From positions 1-64,000 of the forward strand of contig CAZQOI010000005.1 in NCBI GenBank assembly GCA_964594905.1: a stretch of 64,000 nt of DNA, written 5' to 3'. The number at the start of each line of letters is the position of its first letter. Position 1 is the first letter of the stretch. Both the position numbers and the translations under genes were made by a program. This DNA comes from Granulosicoccus sp964594905. GTDB taxonomy: Bacteria > Pseudomonadota > Gammaproteobacteria > Granulosicoccales > Granulosicoccaceae. Below, in pieces: positions 30,701 through 33,438 of this stretch. The notes beneath the pieces were generated by a model that saw only the letters and a list, made by a program, of their open reading frames with translations, did no database searches and had not been told where the DNA came from.

Positions 30701-31647
30701 CTTTTGAGCCCATTCTCAATGCTCGAGGTTCGAATGTTTTATCGATCGATCGCTTGTTTAGAAACTCAACCAACGATGACTCTGCCGGAACTCTTAGTTA
30801 CACAGCGCCAGCAGATGGTGCATCGATGGACGATCTGATCATTGGTCTTCCGATAAACGATGATTCCATTATCGAGGATCCAGAAGACTATGCTATCGCG
30901 TTGTCTAACGCATCCTCTGACTCAGGTGTGTTCGTTGGGATTGGTAACGATAGTGTCAATACCTCGATCGAAAACAATGACTTCTCACCCGTTGGAGAAC
31001 CATCATTAGGTGCCGCAGAACCTGTTACACCACCGTATGTACCAAGCACGTTCGAGTCTATAGATATTCTTGAATTTGCCTCTGCTTCAGGTGGTTTCCA
31101 GACATTGACTGTGGTCAGTGACAATGTGTTACTACGCACTCTCAATGGCGTTCAAGCGCTGGACTACTTTGGCGACAATACGCTCGCATACCTCGGGTTT
31201 AGTCGCAGCGCGTTCGCAGGTGGTTTAGATACGGCACTTCATGTTCAATATCTTGATTCACCCATCTCTGAAGGATTTTCGTCAGGGAAGGGATACCGCG
31301 GCACGTTGAGTATCGATCCGACCGATGATTGCGGGCGAATCTTTATCGATACGATTGTGTTAGGCGACAGCCTTGCCATTAATGTTGTTAGCACGATTGA
31401 TCCAGAACGTTCTGAAGGTGTTACCCATTACACAGCGACACTTTCGAATGGAAAGCCGTTACCGCAATGGGTCTCAGAATTAGCCAGCGGTGAATTCATT
31501 GTGCATCGAGCGATTGCTGATGATGTTGTCCGATTGAAAATTATTGCACATCGGGATAACGCAGCAGATCTGGTTCGATTTGTCGAGATCAATACCATCA
31601 CCGGCGTCATTACGGAAGTCTCAGATTCCGGTGCCCGGTCTCACTAA
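6706..31647 (+). CDS. Giant 8313-residue surface protein: LEPR-like motif, DUF4347, TSP3, Calx-beta and Ig/cadherin-like repeats
   Basis: One uninterrupted frame of 24.9 kb. Order by residue: 1-24 amphipathic helix (no Sec signal); 56-66 LERRLLLDAAA, resembling the LEPR-XLL motif of other giant exported proteins; ~106-265 DUF4347, with SHG (His162) and YGC (Cys205); ~270-1065 unassigned beta-rich region; ~1069-4680 thrombospondin-3-like Asp-rich modules alternating with unique inserts and a few cadherin-like domains; ~4849-5430 four Calx-beta-like domains; ~5435-7487 nineteen Ig/cadherin-like (Big_9-type) domains; ~7489-8089 four more Calx-beta-like domains; ~8090-8313 a C-terminal cap with no RTX nonapeptides. 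The Asp-rich repeats imply calcium binding and the protein is very acidic. Flanked by a three-adaptor/M50 operon and a TolC-like gene. Inferred role: a long surface adhesin or matrix protein. Alternatives are a predation or colony-structure filament. Start chosen at the first ATG after the divergent promoter. Confidence 0.95.
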   Translation: MFLEKVIGLVYARLKQLFSILFRINSDKPPVAHDENSSHSSVSPSSQVKPLAHQLLERRLLLDAAAISTLADVTESINDEDVSDLLDSFGLNEDNLLASVNDATRTEIIVIDRSVSNVDSLLANIGNTNNVYFIDSESDGFTQLSDILSQLDDVDAVHVLSHGEENEIRLGNTTLNDTNVDQYQEIFSQWSDALTNNADILFYGCEITSDESGTHLINAIGAWTGADIAASEDLTGHASLGGNWVLESEVGVVESQEITVANWLGLLAPGDVIVSDIQFDEDGSVISDGDTDPANDPELFGITLNPALREGGQFANVVDTDVQFGNLRDVQTFTVPTGIDTSGVQLTIFGSDSDNDAVNVGGDRNAPRTDQDHFQATVIVDLVNNTYSGVLQDFSQENYGKLSFADQTFGVKSSLAPVRQGDDSGITRDVVVDYNAATGEITIQFVETGTANGADTADAQEIGGADQGAYLAEFLGSSNSSLNFTATNPIDSFFLAEGDSQAQISLADDPDHITLSVAMGDDRDGDQTSEPRGAARLVLQKQSDGTYLANGAITFTGEDLPNDVGSGTASDAVTTYAVQDYVVGSTAGALLSASIVPGSDILGNAANLYDAQIYIDAGTNTLVIQETNAFGAPSGTTGRNSLYTAERYQLAKDVSGNDIGSSGLYLGTRTVDSADDIETDNDRSNDRFDSGANFTFEIPSGANFGNINFAGQNSTHENGGMVNIKIQLDRDPVTGEITGGTSAGTSIGQRNTKPTFMSWTGIDLNTGIQLVNDAGTAVNGVTVNDLDLDNHLDPQFAGMIITLDSVDGKDVIRVVTVEATNGSGAYDFSGLSSDWYGRPAIVMENVPEGVSFEFGSQLDSTTWSFAIDEVTTSNTVTVTGISDNFNGEFDVNVFVTNDPATVETYKLAVVSNADAAQNPATEGETLTAIDADDTNPAGDTVATILGTSTLSATDASNGIAITATTVVGTGVWQLSTDSGATWTDVGTVSDSSAVLLDNDDMLRFQGDGSNGGQATVSYKAWDLSGDALAGGDTGVDTTVAFSTIVGANTTLFSAVADDATIAVTGTVIDTDNDGVLDVDDIDDDNDGIIDLEETVVEFNLLPNSAPQRPNGSTWLYRSVATVDGVNYDLRVQRVASRSAGSFSLNNQGDVNITGWNPRQGAYIVLEYTLLDQATGQEKVIDAFQFTQADIDGQSFGNPPGPNRAWEIIGFQSAEVDSINFNTNRLGYRGFLNGRSTPGGYATIRQGTPSNTSGTGNDVSVQYSNTSSFRVMYGVTGGSNNENNVQRNFFFRRFTGTFFNDADGDGLNDQIDIDSDNDGITDNVEAQSTEGYVAPNLDAGNASGYDVNAQGLNTAYTTAGGYSRTGIAPVNTDSPLADADSVPDFLDTDSDNDGLSDAVESGSGETLASIDASVDSDSDGLHDVVDQDNNATNTTWDVNDDDVIASGANAGEFALQDSKGDVLADRSNASGLQVNYDFREGDTDGDNVLDIHDIDDDNDGILDVDERTRQLIGLTATTGTLPDGTSYTVTAPNLTITGDGNFGFGVAGQNATLVIDFDNPVDVAITNTQTGPAYWGWERAAGALLATQATTDGSNWSYVPGAVDAQLNLTGGTTAVGTRPGGQVIATSDWGELTSNGVTRIEMRAGSFDGYRFTVATYSDENTDLDGIPDHLDIDSDNDGITDNVEAQTTAGYIAPSGRGATFVDSNNDGLDDNFDAGIIAGGPATGVGFTPVDTDSGSTNPDGVADFRDTDADNDGESDQVESGLTAATTTTDTDQDGLLDDYEGTDNDDGFDVNDENLIAGNFVFTDTDGDTLPDGSNAQPTTRDFDYRDDVPLDTDEDGVSDIIDVDDDNDGILDVDDIGGVTANQLWFMRTNAVVTDPRPQYNNPAFTADGNAASSSGLVFNMSASGEPNTEFVYGLSITGNTTVDTFNLRGSVGVFGDFDVRAFDLEIFDASGTSIFSGSAPDMGAVGVAQLSGFNLVSGYYTVVLKPTSSGGSGANAELAEVSFDGVTSLISPLRPDGDADLIWNHLDIDSDNDGITDNIEAQSTADYQEPSGTVFTTGPNAGLDTAYETTDGNGGPGLTPVNTDAAATFGTADTTPDYLDDDSDADGDSDNDENGLGQAEIPFGSASTAANDADGDGLFDQYESALDGNTNDGYITNEGVTDLLNTGGDYLPDSDSDASTGTPTPLVNDLDFREPKNLAPVALDDSFTTGEDTALSGNVMSDNGNNVDFDHNAGDSLTVSQVNGSSADVGTQITLASGALLTLNSDGSFSYDANGAYNYLDDGESASDSFSYHIIDQTSLESNESTVTITITGDNDAPVVDLNGPTVTGTDFENIFEEDTEGSPLALVISDDSLIEDPENNIQEIRVTPTLPDDNDGSDERLRISNESEEWLIDLTLIDSGDEVTLEPITFGRSEFEVSYGLGHIKIVDAGTNGITSSDLEGFLRMLAYQNIDQHGVLGNRLFQFEVIDHSETTSAVSTIMLERSNDAPVATVSERANGTVALVGDAVVPTAELAPGSEITEILVSDLLSQLEIDDKEGNQLGIGIIAANEEHGVWQYFRTDVENHQWTHFQLEDPDNQDTTPVPDGQALLMDADALLRFVPNAAVGGDVELQFRVWDGTSIAQASNPPSSTPDDSGGAPPTNTSSLSTAAFSVLLAADTDGDGVVNSADVDDDNDGILDVTEGLVEATNTIRDTDLDGIGDHLDIDSDDDGITDNVEAQATDAYIAPSGTRNTIVDANDDGLDDRYDTRSIFNGGVGLSASDPDATTTEALISPVDTDGLSGADYIDPDSDNDGIADVAERGDGQGSTYTPTDTDGDGLADVFEGVAIVDPFDVNDENVSTPNGNSVGGLSEYDLAADSQLASDLSNVDPLTIDLDFRDADTDNDGILVTDDIDDDNDGILDTIEKDAMQVIIAPTASTTTGNFTAHGQANSVTFSASAGGSASATSSALFSFNEHAAVGALHTFDFVQSVDEVDLAFANIHQNAVMGNFSVVYEDGLTASNLDVTISTLPAGTGLTAGDMIIKTTVGGSIGVTDGTPGNGSTIPEQGSGLVTLLGLVDGKRIKSVSWELLARHTASASANVIPIATVYRDTDNDGVQDHLDIDSDNDGITDNVEAQTTANYIAPSGIGGTAAFVDTNQDGLDDSFDTGITTIGATTGHVADGLTPVDTDSALASTDTTPDYLDTDSDNDGTDDAAEAGHGQLIQTGMSDATTDADGDGLFDVFEGNNTADGLDVNDENVDAAGEFTLSDTDGDVNTGRGNADPLNVDYDFRELLDTDGDNIADVFDIDDDNDGIIDTVEQTTIESDQFDFSDPVWSNVRYDIDGSTARWTNDINNNAAPDGTLVRSLSGLNSLPTVTVGGVDYVQLNYEFMPEREPGSSNFNHRLALGSTIFHQIRVLANSGNVLAADNQALNGAIFTAHSATSLANNEFSTIQLLVPTSLVTSDTMNFTASVVNNNGSPLPRNNYSMRNFAFVVDSDQDNAQNYLDIDSDNDGITDNVEAQTTAGYIAPSGTGAHGDAGGFVDANSDGLDDKLDVGGIGGATPGVGLTPVDTDGNATENRPDYVDLDSDDDLIEDAAERGTPGPATAQTGVTSDASSDSDGDGLLDIFEGSDPGDTTDGFDVNDENLDAAGDFALADTDNDTAADGNDAGPTAVDLDYRDAVTAIDDVISTPEETAIGFNPLLVNTNGADVNPNPDTTDAVTITTLPTPAQGTLTYIPTGTTTAVAVSTTVGLSTAEAATLEFTPATDFNGTVTLDYTLQAADGTSEDAQITINVTAVNDAPLLDLNSAASAGDTDRDWEADWVEGSAPISILDTDSGVFDLDDTDLESATVTFTNPQIDDVLTIGTVEVFNNGNVVTGSVTNGNLTYTISQDLSGNPIIAINGTDSLVNYADALEAIQFSNNAQTPSTTDRVFTLVVNDGDDDSNIATSTISVKLDTDADGVIDEIDIDDDNDGIVDWKEGYADVIHSVDSNGVATTITTNFADTISAHQDGTLLGIGRFANNALSYRVDGNVVIRDRFDGSADITLTNVTQTVAAHNSGTLLGAIHSNGLGDFSYYVDGTTVSREFLSNGAIATFNAANVTNTLAAHQAGTLLGVVFGNNAAFNDVSYWLDDDTIRFERLQTGQTGVFAGANASQIIEAHHNRSLLGIGASGTTVYGYFLEPADTDGDGIIDMLDIDSDNDGITDNVEAQSTVGYIAPSGTGAHGGAGGFVDANSDGLDDKLDVGGIGGTLPGVGLTPVDTDGNALEDTPDFLDLDSDDDGIEDAAERGTPGPATAQTGVVSDASTDSDGDGLLDVFEGSDTTDDFDVNDENLDSAGEFTLSDTDTDVNGGRANADPLNVDYDFREALDTDSDNVHDLQDIDDDNDGILDVQESFFTDSIGATNNSGGGTGPQGVNLPVFTAPATGTYTFVHSGTVTSGSAGLWVGTTVGANNVFSGASPTRLTTTIAEKVHQITLTAGVDYYFRLFAGGGGSATSSSLTVQLDSDLDGVFNHLDIDSDNDGITDNVEAQTTAGYIAPSGTGGHGGAGGFVDANGDGLDDNFDAGVIGGGAATSIGLTLVDTDGNITEDTPDYLDLDSDDDGIEDAAERGTTGPATAQTSVVSDASSDADGDGLLDVFEGADAGDTTDGFDVNDENLNAAGEFTLTDTDADVNAGRANALPLTTDYDWREDHPPMIDLNSASSATDSDLDFATTYTEGSAAVAVADTNAGVSDLSEDDIVELSITVAGNVNGANEIVNVNGVSIPLNANASDTTTTINGVAVTITYTAASGVVTVVPTDGVTPLDDSALAAVIAGITYENVDPTPTIGNRTLTFSATDTRNTTSAPAVATVTVALDDAMAEWSIAASASDVDEGNSTTYTVTLDNALLQSGETAQVNLSLNDDDTSSSDYASFSTAVNNAVNAYNAGTDPGSLSWNGTTLVFTSDDTGPMGDLDIVLMASTDSLVEGPEDYTIVLDTPASTTGESIGVDTLASSVTTTINDIVAPADIAEWSINGPATGAEGTTAQYTISLSGSFGSGEIVTIDIGLTETDTSSSDYENFLTAVADAVALDPAITFDPVAGTLSYLSPSDGSLMSDIVIDLDLEDDSFIEGDEDYSIDLSNAASSTGATVSVDTAAAVVTTTILDVEQPSGDPDGPVEWSITGDQSIDEADQASYTLALSGSYGMGTQVSVVVSLMDLDTSNLDYASLDSAIAAATAGRADISYDSATNTITWTSASDGASMMPLTFEVPIIDDALIEGQEDYQVVLSLPANGIDITPTIGANGSVTTTIDDTQAAGGPADGPAEWSVLGTAEVNEGANASYTVSLGGLYQSGEKVSVTLALTDDTTVPADYNSWVAAVQAAVSANPDVIFDATTGLLTYTAPSDGAAMTPLVISLTAVADNVIENREEFDVSLATPTSTTDVVSTISTSAGTVTTIINGPPVPEDDINVTTINTSVSGSVLDNDTDPDGEVLSVSQVDGNPIGAPILTTNGVVVMAADGTYTYTPNAGFIGTDTFDYEVCDASGNCVTASVSIAVTDPANPANTSPYAMDDNFTTFSDPANPVTLMGSVLGNDSDPNGDVLEVSMAGGVAPGTSFTTVNGGTVTVNANGTFDYTPAPGFVGDDTFDYTAIDPAGNSDIATVTITVYPDPDPLVNDNPDANDDVTTTQMNTSVSGNALINDADANLDSIVVISLDGAAVPQIGSASVATPNGGVLELFANGDYTYVPASDFVGTETIQYTIGDGNGGYDTATIFLSVVDLPPQPEDDINTTSVNVPVSGEVLINDLSELGDDLVIGDGSGNPIAGPTVLATALGGQLLINPDGTYTYTPPNNTTGEDSITLEVCDENGNCADSELTIDIVDSTANALNTPPVANDDSFVLELDQSVTSTLVGNDGDPDDDVITVVDPVTGIAATGPVTVTTAQGGTVVIQTNGTFTYTPAIGFLGEDTFDYSVIDPNGDSDNATVSLTVLADPDPIANDVPDANDDSLITQMNTPLTGSALDNDTDINNDGLVVSSINGIGFTGSFTVTTASGGTLQIFDSGAYIYTPANDFVGHESVEYAISDGNGGTDIATIYLNVFDLPPQAEDDINVTSVNQSVDGNVLLNDTSEPNDDLVIGDGSGNPITSAVTMTTSQGGTLVINPDGTYDYTPATGFSGEDSIILEVCDENGNCVDSELTIDVIDSTANLQNTPPVAGDDNFVSLKDQPLTSTLVGNDGDPDGDVIEVVDPLTGNAATAPVTVVTAQGGTVVIQINGTFTYTPPSNFAGADTFDYSIVDPSGDSDNATVTLTVMGDPDPTVNDDPDANDDAAVTTANTVVSGNTLDNDTDLNADTLTVTSIAGTSVPANGSTTVTTPNGGTVEIFDDGSYTYTPANGFFGAENLEYSIADGNGGTDTATLYLTAVPTPPHVTDDINVTTVDTPVSGNVLTSDYSELGLTLTVSDGSGAPLAAATTLTTDQGGTLVINPDGSYIYTPAAGYVGNDTVTLEICDSIGGCIDSVLSIDVSDPIANADNTPPIAGDDHFEAFTGQTINSALFGNDGDPDGDVITLVDPATGLATSAPVTLTTTQGGTVVIQPDGTFSYTPAVGFTGVDSFDYSVIDPSNATDDATVTLSISNDPNPLANDRPTATDDTSITQMNTPQTGNVLDNDTDPNGDALNVLSIDGTLVPTGGGVIVTTPNGGTVEIFDDGSYTYQPANDFVGTEQLVYTIEDANGLTDDATLILSVFDLPPQLEDDINNTTVNVPVNGNILTNDSSEPNDTLNVGDGSGSPITTATVLTTDQGGSLEINPDGSYEYTPPAGFTGEDTITLEVCDENGNCEESELSVSVTDVNQNTAPIAQDDNFTTLSDPASPITLSSSVAGNDGDPDGDVIAISEIDDVAVTPGVPTTISTSNGGTVVINSDGTFDYTPAPGFIGTDTFDYSIVDPNGASDSATASIDVQPDPDPAANNDPDANDDSAITPKNSISAGNLLDNDTDSNGDTLTVTSIDGVTVPVAGSVVVSTPNGGTLEVFENGSYIYTPANDFVGTETLTYTISDGNLGSDTATLTMSTFDNPPQAEDDFILTESGQSVAGNVIINDSDPNDDDLDIASINGMPVSGSLPLTVTVNNSGTGNPVGSILIDPETGGYTFTPTDPEFSGDIEIPYVVVDESGNTDSAILIIHVTDTDAPVDPADPSTVDNTPPVATDDEFQLFVDSTLTSSVMSNDGDPDGDVITIADTSGVAATAPQTIVTAAGGTVVLNTDGTFTYTPPAGYLGADSFGYGIVDPSGATDFAVVDLLVDADPDPNSNDDPNAGNDLAVAPIGTPATAMLLDNDVDPNNDPLTITSVNDADPTTGPITIIDPTTGNPAGSLLVDPITGEAVFTPEPGFTGTLQLPYEIEDPSGATDTGVLTITIVDSNPVAVDDTNTTDVGMPIMGDVMPNDSDENPADTLTILDSAAGSAVTSAVVITSTNGGTVVMNPDGTYEYTAAPGFAGIDTFDYEIVDTFGKTDDATVTIEVRGTGQWAVTGPSDVVEGNAPQFLVSLTGIYGSGEEISVDLGLDDIGTSDADRADFITAVQASVANNPDVTFDPVTGVLTYTAPSNGASMTDLVIDLPIIDDGIIEGPEDFIVSLENASSSTGGNVSVDSTGMSVMTTIEDLQGPGLWSVAGPGQSDEGSTPQYTVSLTGVYGAGEIVTVDLGLTPIDTSSNDYGDLITAITAAVSSNPDVTFDPMTGTLIYTAPVDGSMMSDILIDLPLIDDGFIEGPEDFSFSLSNPSSPSGSDVAIDSATGSVETTIIDTQGSEPGGTGGLVEGPGEWSITGPGQAMEGEIPEFTLALTGTYGAGESVTVDLALNNLNTSPEDLGSLIAAIEAAVNADPTLSYNEATGTITYTSPTDGASMSDLVIALPITDDELLEGDEQFSLGISNGASSTGANIGLSSSTSVDVTILDTQGINGGVEGPGEWSISGAAIIDEGSTAQYIVSLSGTYGLGENVNVDINIADIDTTSEDYGSFVSAVQAAVAGNPDVSFEPILNARGSNVLSIDRLFRNSTNDDSAGTLSYTAPADGASMDDLIIGLPINDDSIIEDPEDYAIALSNASSDSGVFVGIGNDSVNTSIENNDFSPVGEPSLGAAEPVTPPYVPSTFESIDILEFASASGGFQTLTVVSDNVLLRTLNGVQALDYFGDNTLAYLGFSRSAFAGGLDTALHVQYLDSPISEGFSSGKGYRGTLSIDPTDDCGRIFIDTIVLGDSLAINVVSTIDPERSEGVTHYTATLSNGKPLPQWVSELASGEFIVHRAIADDVVRLKIIAHRDNAADLVRFVEINTITGVITEVSDSGARSH
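6868..6903 (+). other. LEPR-XLL-like export/processing motif in the giant protein
   Basis: Codes for LLERRLLLDAAA (residues 55-66), preceded by a Ser/His-rich linker and the N-terminal amphipathic helix. From memory, large proteins carrying DUF4347 or long repeat arrays often share a Leu-Glu-Pro-Arg-x-Leu-Leu motif near the N-terminus. Here Pro is replaced by Arg. The ‘LLLDAAA’ end would make a plausible intramembrane or juxtamembrane cleavage site for the M50 protease encoded next door; that link is inference. Confidence 0.55.
9910..20750 (+). repeat. Thrombospondin-3-like modules, eight copies, interleaved with unique domains
   Basis: Within the giant gene the pattern D-x-D-x-D-G-x-x-D recurs dozens of times (DIDSDNDGITDNVEAQ, DIDDDNDGILDV). 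Eight large units carry the signature DN[VI]EAQ followed by a short Tyr/Pro segment. They lie near 10,660, 11,745, 12,830, 14,865, 16,055, 17,205, 19,290 and 20,250. Each unit runs through DVNDEN and ends with DYDFRE-type sequence. Between units sit different ~100-190-residue inserts, for example starting at about 10,000, 11,230, 12,290, 15,445, 16,630, 18,615 and 19,860. Copies 6-8 are the most alike (YIAPSGTG, GGFVDAN). Interrupted by cadherin-like stretches at ~13,310-14,690 and ~17,720-18,540. Expected to be rigid, calcium-loaded rods. Confidence 0.85.
21250..22995 (+). repeat. Calx-beta-like domain block 1, four copies
   Basis: Four ~145-residue units begin with (A/V)EWS[IV] near 21,258, 21,705, 22,148 and 22,590. 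Each shows the Calx-beta-type pattern: E-G near the start (VDEGNSTTYTV, ATGAEGTTAQYTI), a D-T-S-S-x-D-Y loop, S-D-G-x-x-M, then a late acidic loop (LVEGPEDYTIVL) and TTI at the end. Such domains bind calcium at the domain interface in Na/Ca exchangers and bacterial adhesins. Block 2 (29,168-30,970) holds four more of the same type. Confidence 0.75.
23010..29165 (+). repeat. Nineteen Ig/cadherin-like domains in six A-B-C triplets plus one
   Basis: Each ~105-residue domain has the core DD-(x)n-NDxDP (Big_9/VCBS-like) and the strand TYTYTP. Three types alternate in fixed order. A: EDDIN with a CX5C pair (VCDENGNC). B: NTPPVAxDD with GNDGDPDGDVI. C: DANDD with LDNDTD and GDGNGG or similar. A-type domains start near 23,010, 23,960, 24,925, 25,890, 26,860 and 27,833, giving a period of about 950-970 bases. 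The last triplet is diverged (A lacks the Cys pair) and a nineteenth domain starts near 28,865. The order shows growth by duplication of a three-domain unit, not of single domains. Confidence 0.85.
29168..30970 (+). repeat. Calx-beta-like domain block 2, four copies
   Basis: Units begin GQWAVTG (~29,172), GLWSVAG (~29,600), GEWSITG (~30,060) and GEWSISG (~30,505). All keep the early E-G, DTSS/DT(S/T)S loop, S/D-G-A-S-M-x-D-L and late I-E-G/D-P-E-D loop. The fourth unit has a ~23-residue insertion (30,712-30,786) that none of the other seven units has. After this block the repeats stop and the C-terminal cap begins. Confidence 0.75.
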
Positions 31648-31718
31648 CACTTACCAGTCATTAACAAACAAACCATCCTTTGAAAACGAGTTTTTCACCT
31701 TACAACGTAGCCCTTATC

Positions 31719-33245
31719 ATGAATAAAATGAAAATGTTTAAAGTGTTTCCAGTGTTTTGTACCATCGTTCTTGCGGGTGGCTGCACTGTCACTACTCAGC
31801 CTTTGTCGCTCGATGAATTACAAACGACAAAAGATCTCAGACAACAGTCACTGATGATGGATCAGGAGCCGATTAGCGGCCCGATATCCCTTCATGATGC
31901 GATGGCTCGAGCGATCAAGTACAACTTGGACTACAAAGTCGAGGTGTTTGAAGAGGCGCTACGCCTTAGCGAATCGAAACTGTCGAGTCTGGAACAACTA
32001 CCTAAGCTTGTCGCTTCAGCCGGTTTAAGCGGTCGAGACAACTACAGTGCATCGAGATCCAGTCCCTTGTTCAATGAAAACACCATTGGAGATCCTTCGA
32101 CTACGCCGTCTACCTCAAGTGAAAAAGACGTAACCGATGCTAGTTTGAGATTAAGTTGGGATATTCTCGATTTTGGATTGTCTTATGTTCGTGCCAAACA
32201 GAGTGCGGATCGGGTACTGATCGCCAATGAGCGTAAGCGCATTGTGATAAATCGGGTGATTGCTAATGTGCGAACAGCGTATTGGCGAGCGGTGAGTGCC
32301 GAGAGACTGGCCACAAAATTGAAGATTTTTGAAGCAGATGTTTCCCAGGCGTTAGATTCCGCTGAGAAGGCGTACGAAGATCGCAAAGCTTCTCCAATGC
32401 CAGCGTTGACCTACCAGAGAGAGCTTTTGCAGATTCAGGAGAATATCCAATCCTTGGAAGGGGAAATGCGTTTGGCGAAAATGCAGTTAGCTGCGTTGAT
32501 TAATATTGATCCATCAACTCCGTATACCATAGTTATCCCAAAACAGTATGAGAATCTCGACAGTATTAGTTGGGCTGCTGAAAAGTTGATCGATGCGGCA
32601 TTGCTTGACCGTCCAGAGCTCAGAGAGTTGAGCTATGAGCAACGAATCAATCAGAAGCAAGCGCAGGTTGCATTATTAGAGGTATTGCCAAATCTGTCCT
32701 TTTTTGGTGGATTCAACTACGACAACAATGAGTATTTGTATAACAACCAATGGGTCAACTGGGGTGCTCAAACCAGCTGGAACATTGTGGATGCCTTTAA
32801 GTATCCCTACAAAGCGCGCACGGTAGAAGTCAATGGAGAATTCCTGGATCAACGGGCGCTCGCGCTGACAATGGCCGTTATTACACAGGTTCATGTGGGT
32901 TTAAGCCGATTTGAAGTTGCCAGAAAAAAGCTTGGTACTGTAGAAAAGCTACACACGGTGAACAACAACATACTTGACCAGATTGTTGGTGGTTATAAAT
33001 CGAGAAAGGTAAGCTACCAAACTTATGTCCGAGAAAACATGAACAGCATTGTTGCTCAAGCCAGGTATGACATTGCGTATGCTGAATTACAAAATGCCTA
33101 TGCTGATATCTATACCTCGGTTGGTCAGCATGTGTTTGGTGATGTGGACGCCTCCACAATGTCAGTAGATGAGTTGTCTGAGCACTTGGAAAGCTATTGG
33201 AGAAATCTACCACTTAGCGGTTCAACCAAAGTAGCAGGGCTATAG
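31719..33245 (+). CDS. TolC-like outer-membrane efflux lipoprotein
   Basis: 508 residues from the ATG at 31719. An upstream TTG at 31680 is possible, but it would place 13 residues before a clean lipoprotein signal (MNKMKMFKVF, then LAGGC with the lipid Cys at 22). The mature protein has two outer-membrane-efflux (OEP) repeats: ISLHDAMARAIKYN and long helices to ~265, then LIDAALLDRPELRELSYEQR and the second helical half. Beta-strand stretches in each half (VASAGLSGRDNYSAS, NLSFFGGFNYDNNEYL) would form the barrel. It lies 71 bases after the giant gene, in the same direction and probably on the same transcript. Inferred as the outer-membrane channel for the giant protein, docked by the adaptors at 2120-6475. 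Confidence 0.92.
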   Translation: MNKMKMFKVFPVFCTIVLAGGCTVTTQPLSLDELQTTKDLRQQSLMMDQEPISGPISLHDAMARAIKYNLDYKVEVFEEALRLSESKLSSLEQLPKLVASAGLSGRDNYSASRSSPLFNENTIGDPSTTPSTSSEKDVTDASLRLSWDILDFGLSYVRAKQSADRVLIANERKRIVINRVIANVRTAYWRAVSAERLATKLKIFEADVSQALDSAEKAYEDRKASPMPALTYQRELLQIQENIQSLEGEMRLAKMQLAALINIDPSTPYTIVIPKQYENLDSISWAAEKLIDAALLDRPELRELSYEQRINQKQAQVALLEVLPNLSFFGGFNYDNNEYLYNNQWVNWGAQTSWNIVDAFKYPYKARTVEVNGEFLDQRALALTMAVITQVHVGLSRFEVARKKLGTVEKLHTVNNNILDQIVGGYKSRKVSYQTYVRENMNSIVAQARYDIAYAELQNAYADIYTSVGQHVFGDVDASTMSVDELSEHLESYWRNLPLSGSTKVAGL

Positions 33246-33438
33246 GGATGACCAATGATTAGTTGGAAAACCCAGGCTGACAAGGAGTAGGTTTAGTCGG
33301 TGTCCATAATTGAATACCACCCCAAAAGAGTTCATATCGATGTAGGAGATTGGCACTGATGTAGTGATGTCTTTTTCGGGGTCTTCGAACTAGAATGCTC
33401 TGGTTCTCAGACGTTGCTCTCGGGGAGGGAGTTGCCTC

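Noticed and set aside
33246..33438. Small RNA or gene between tolC-like and DMT genes
   Set aside because: No conserved motif, hairpin with T-run or credible frame seen.
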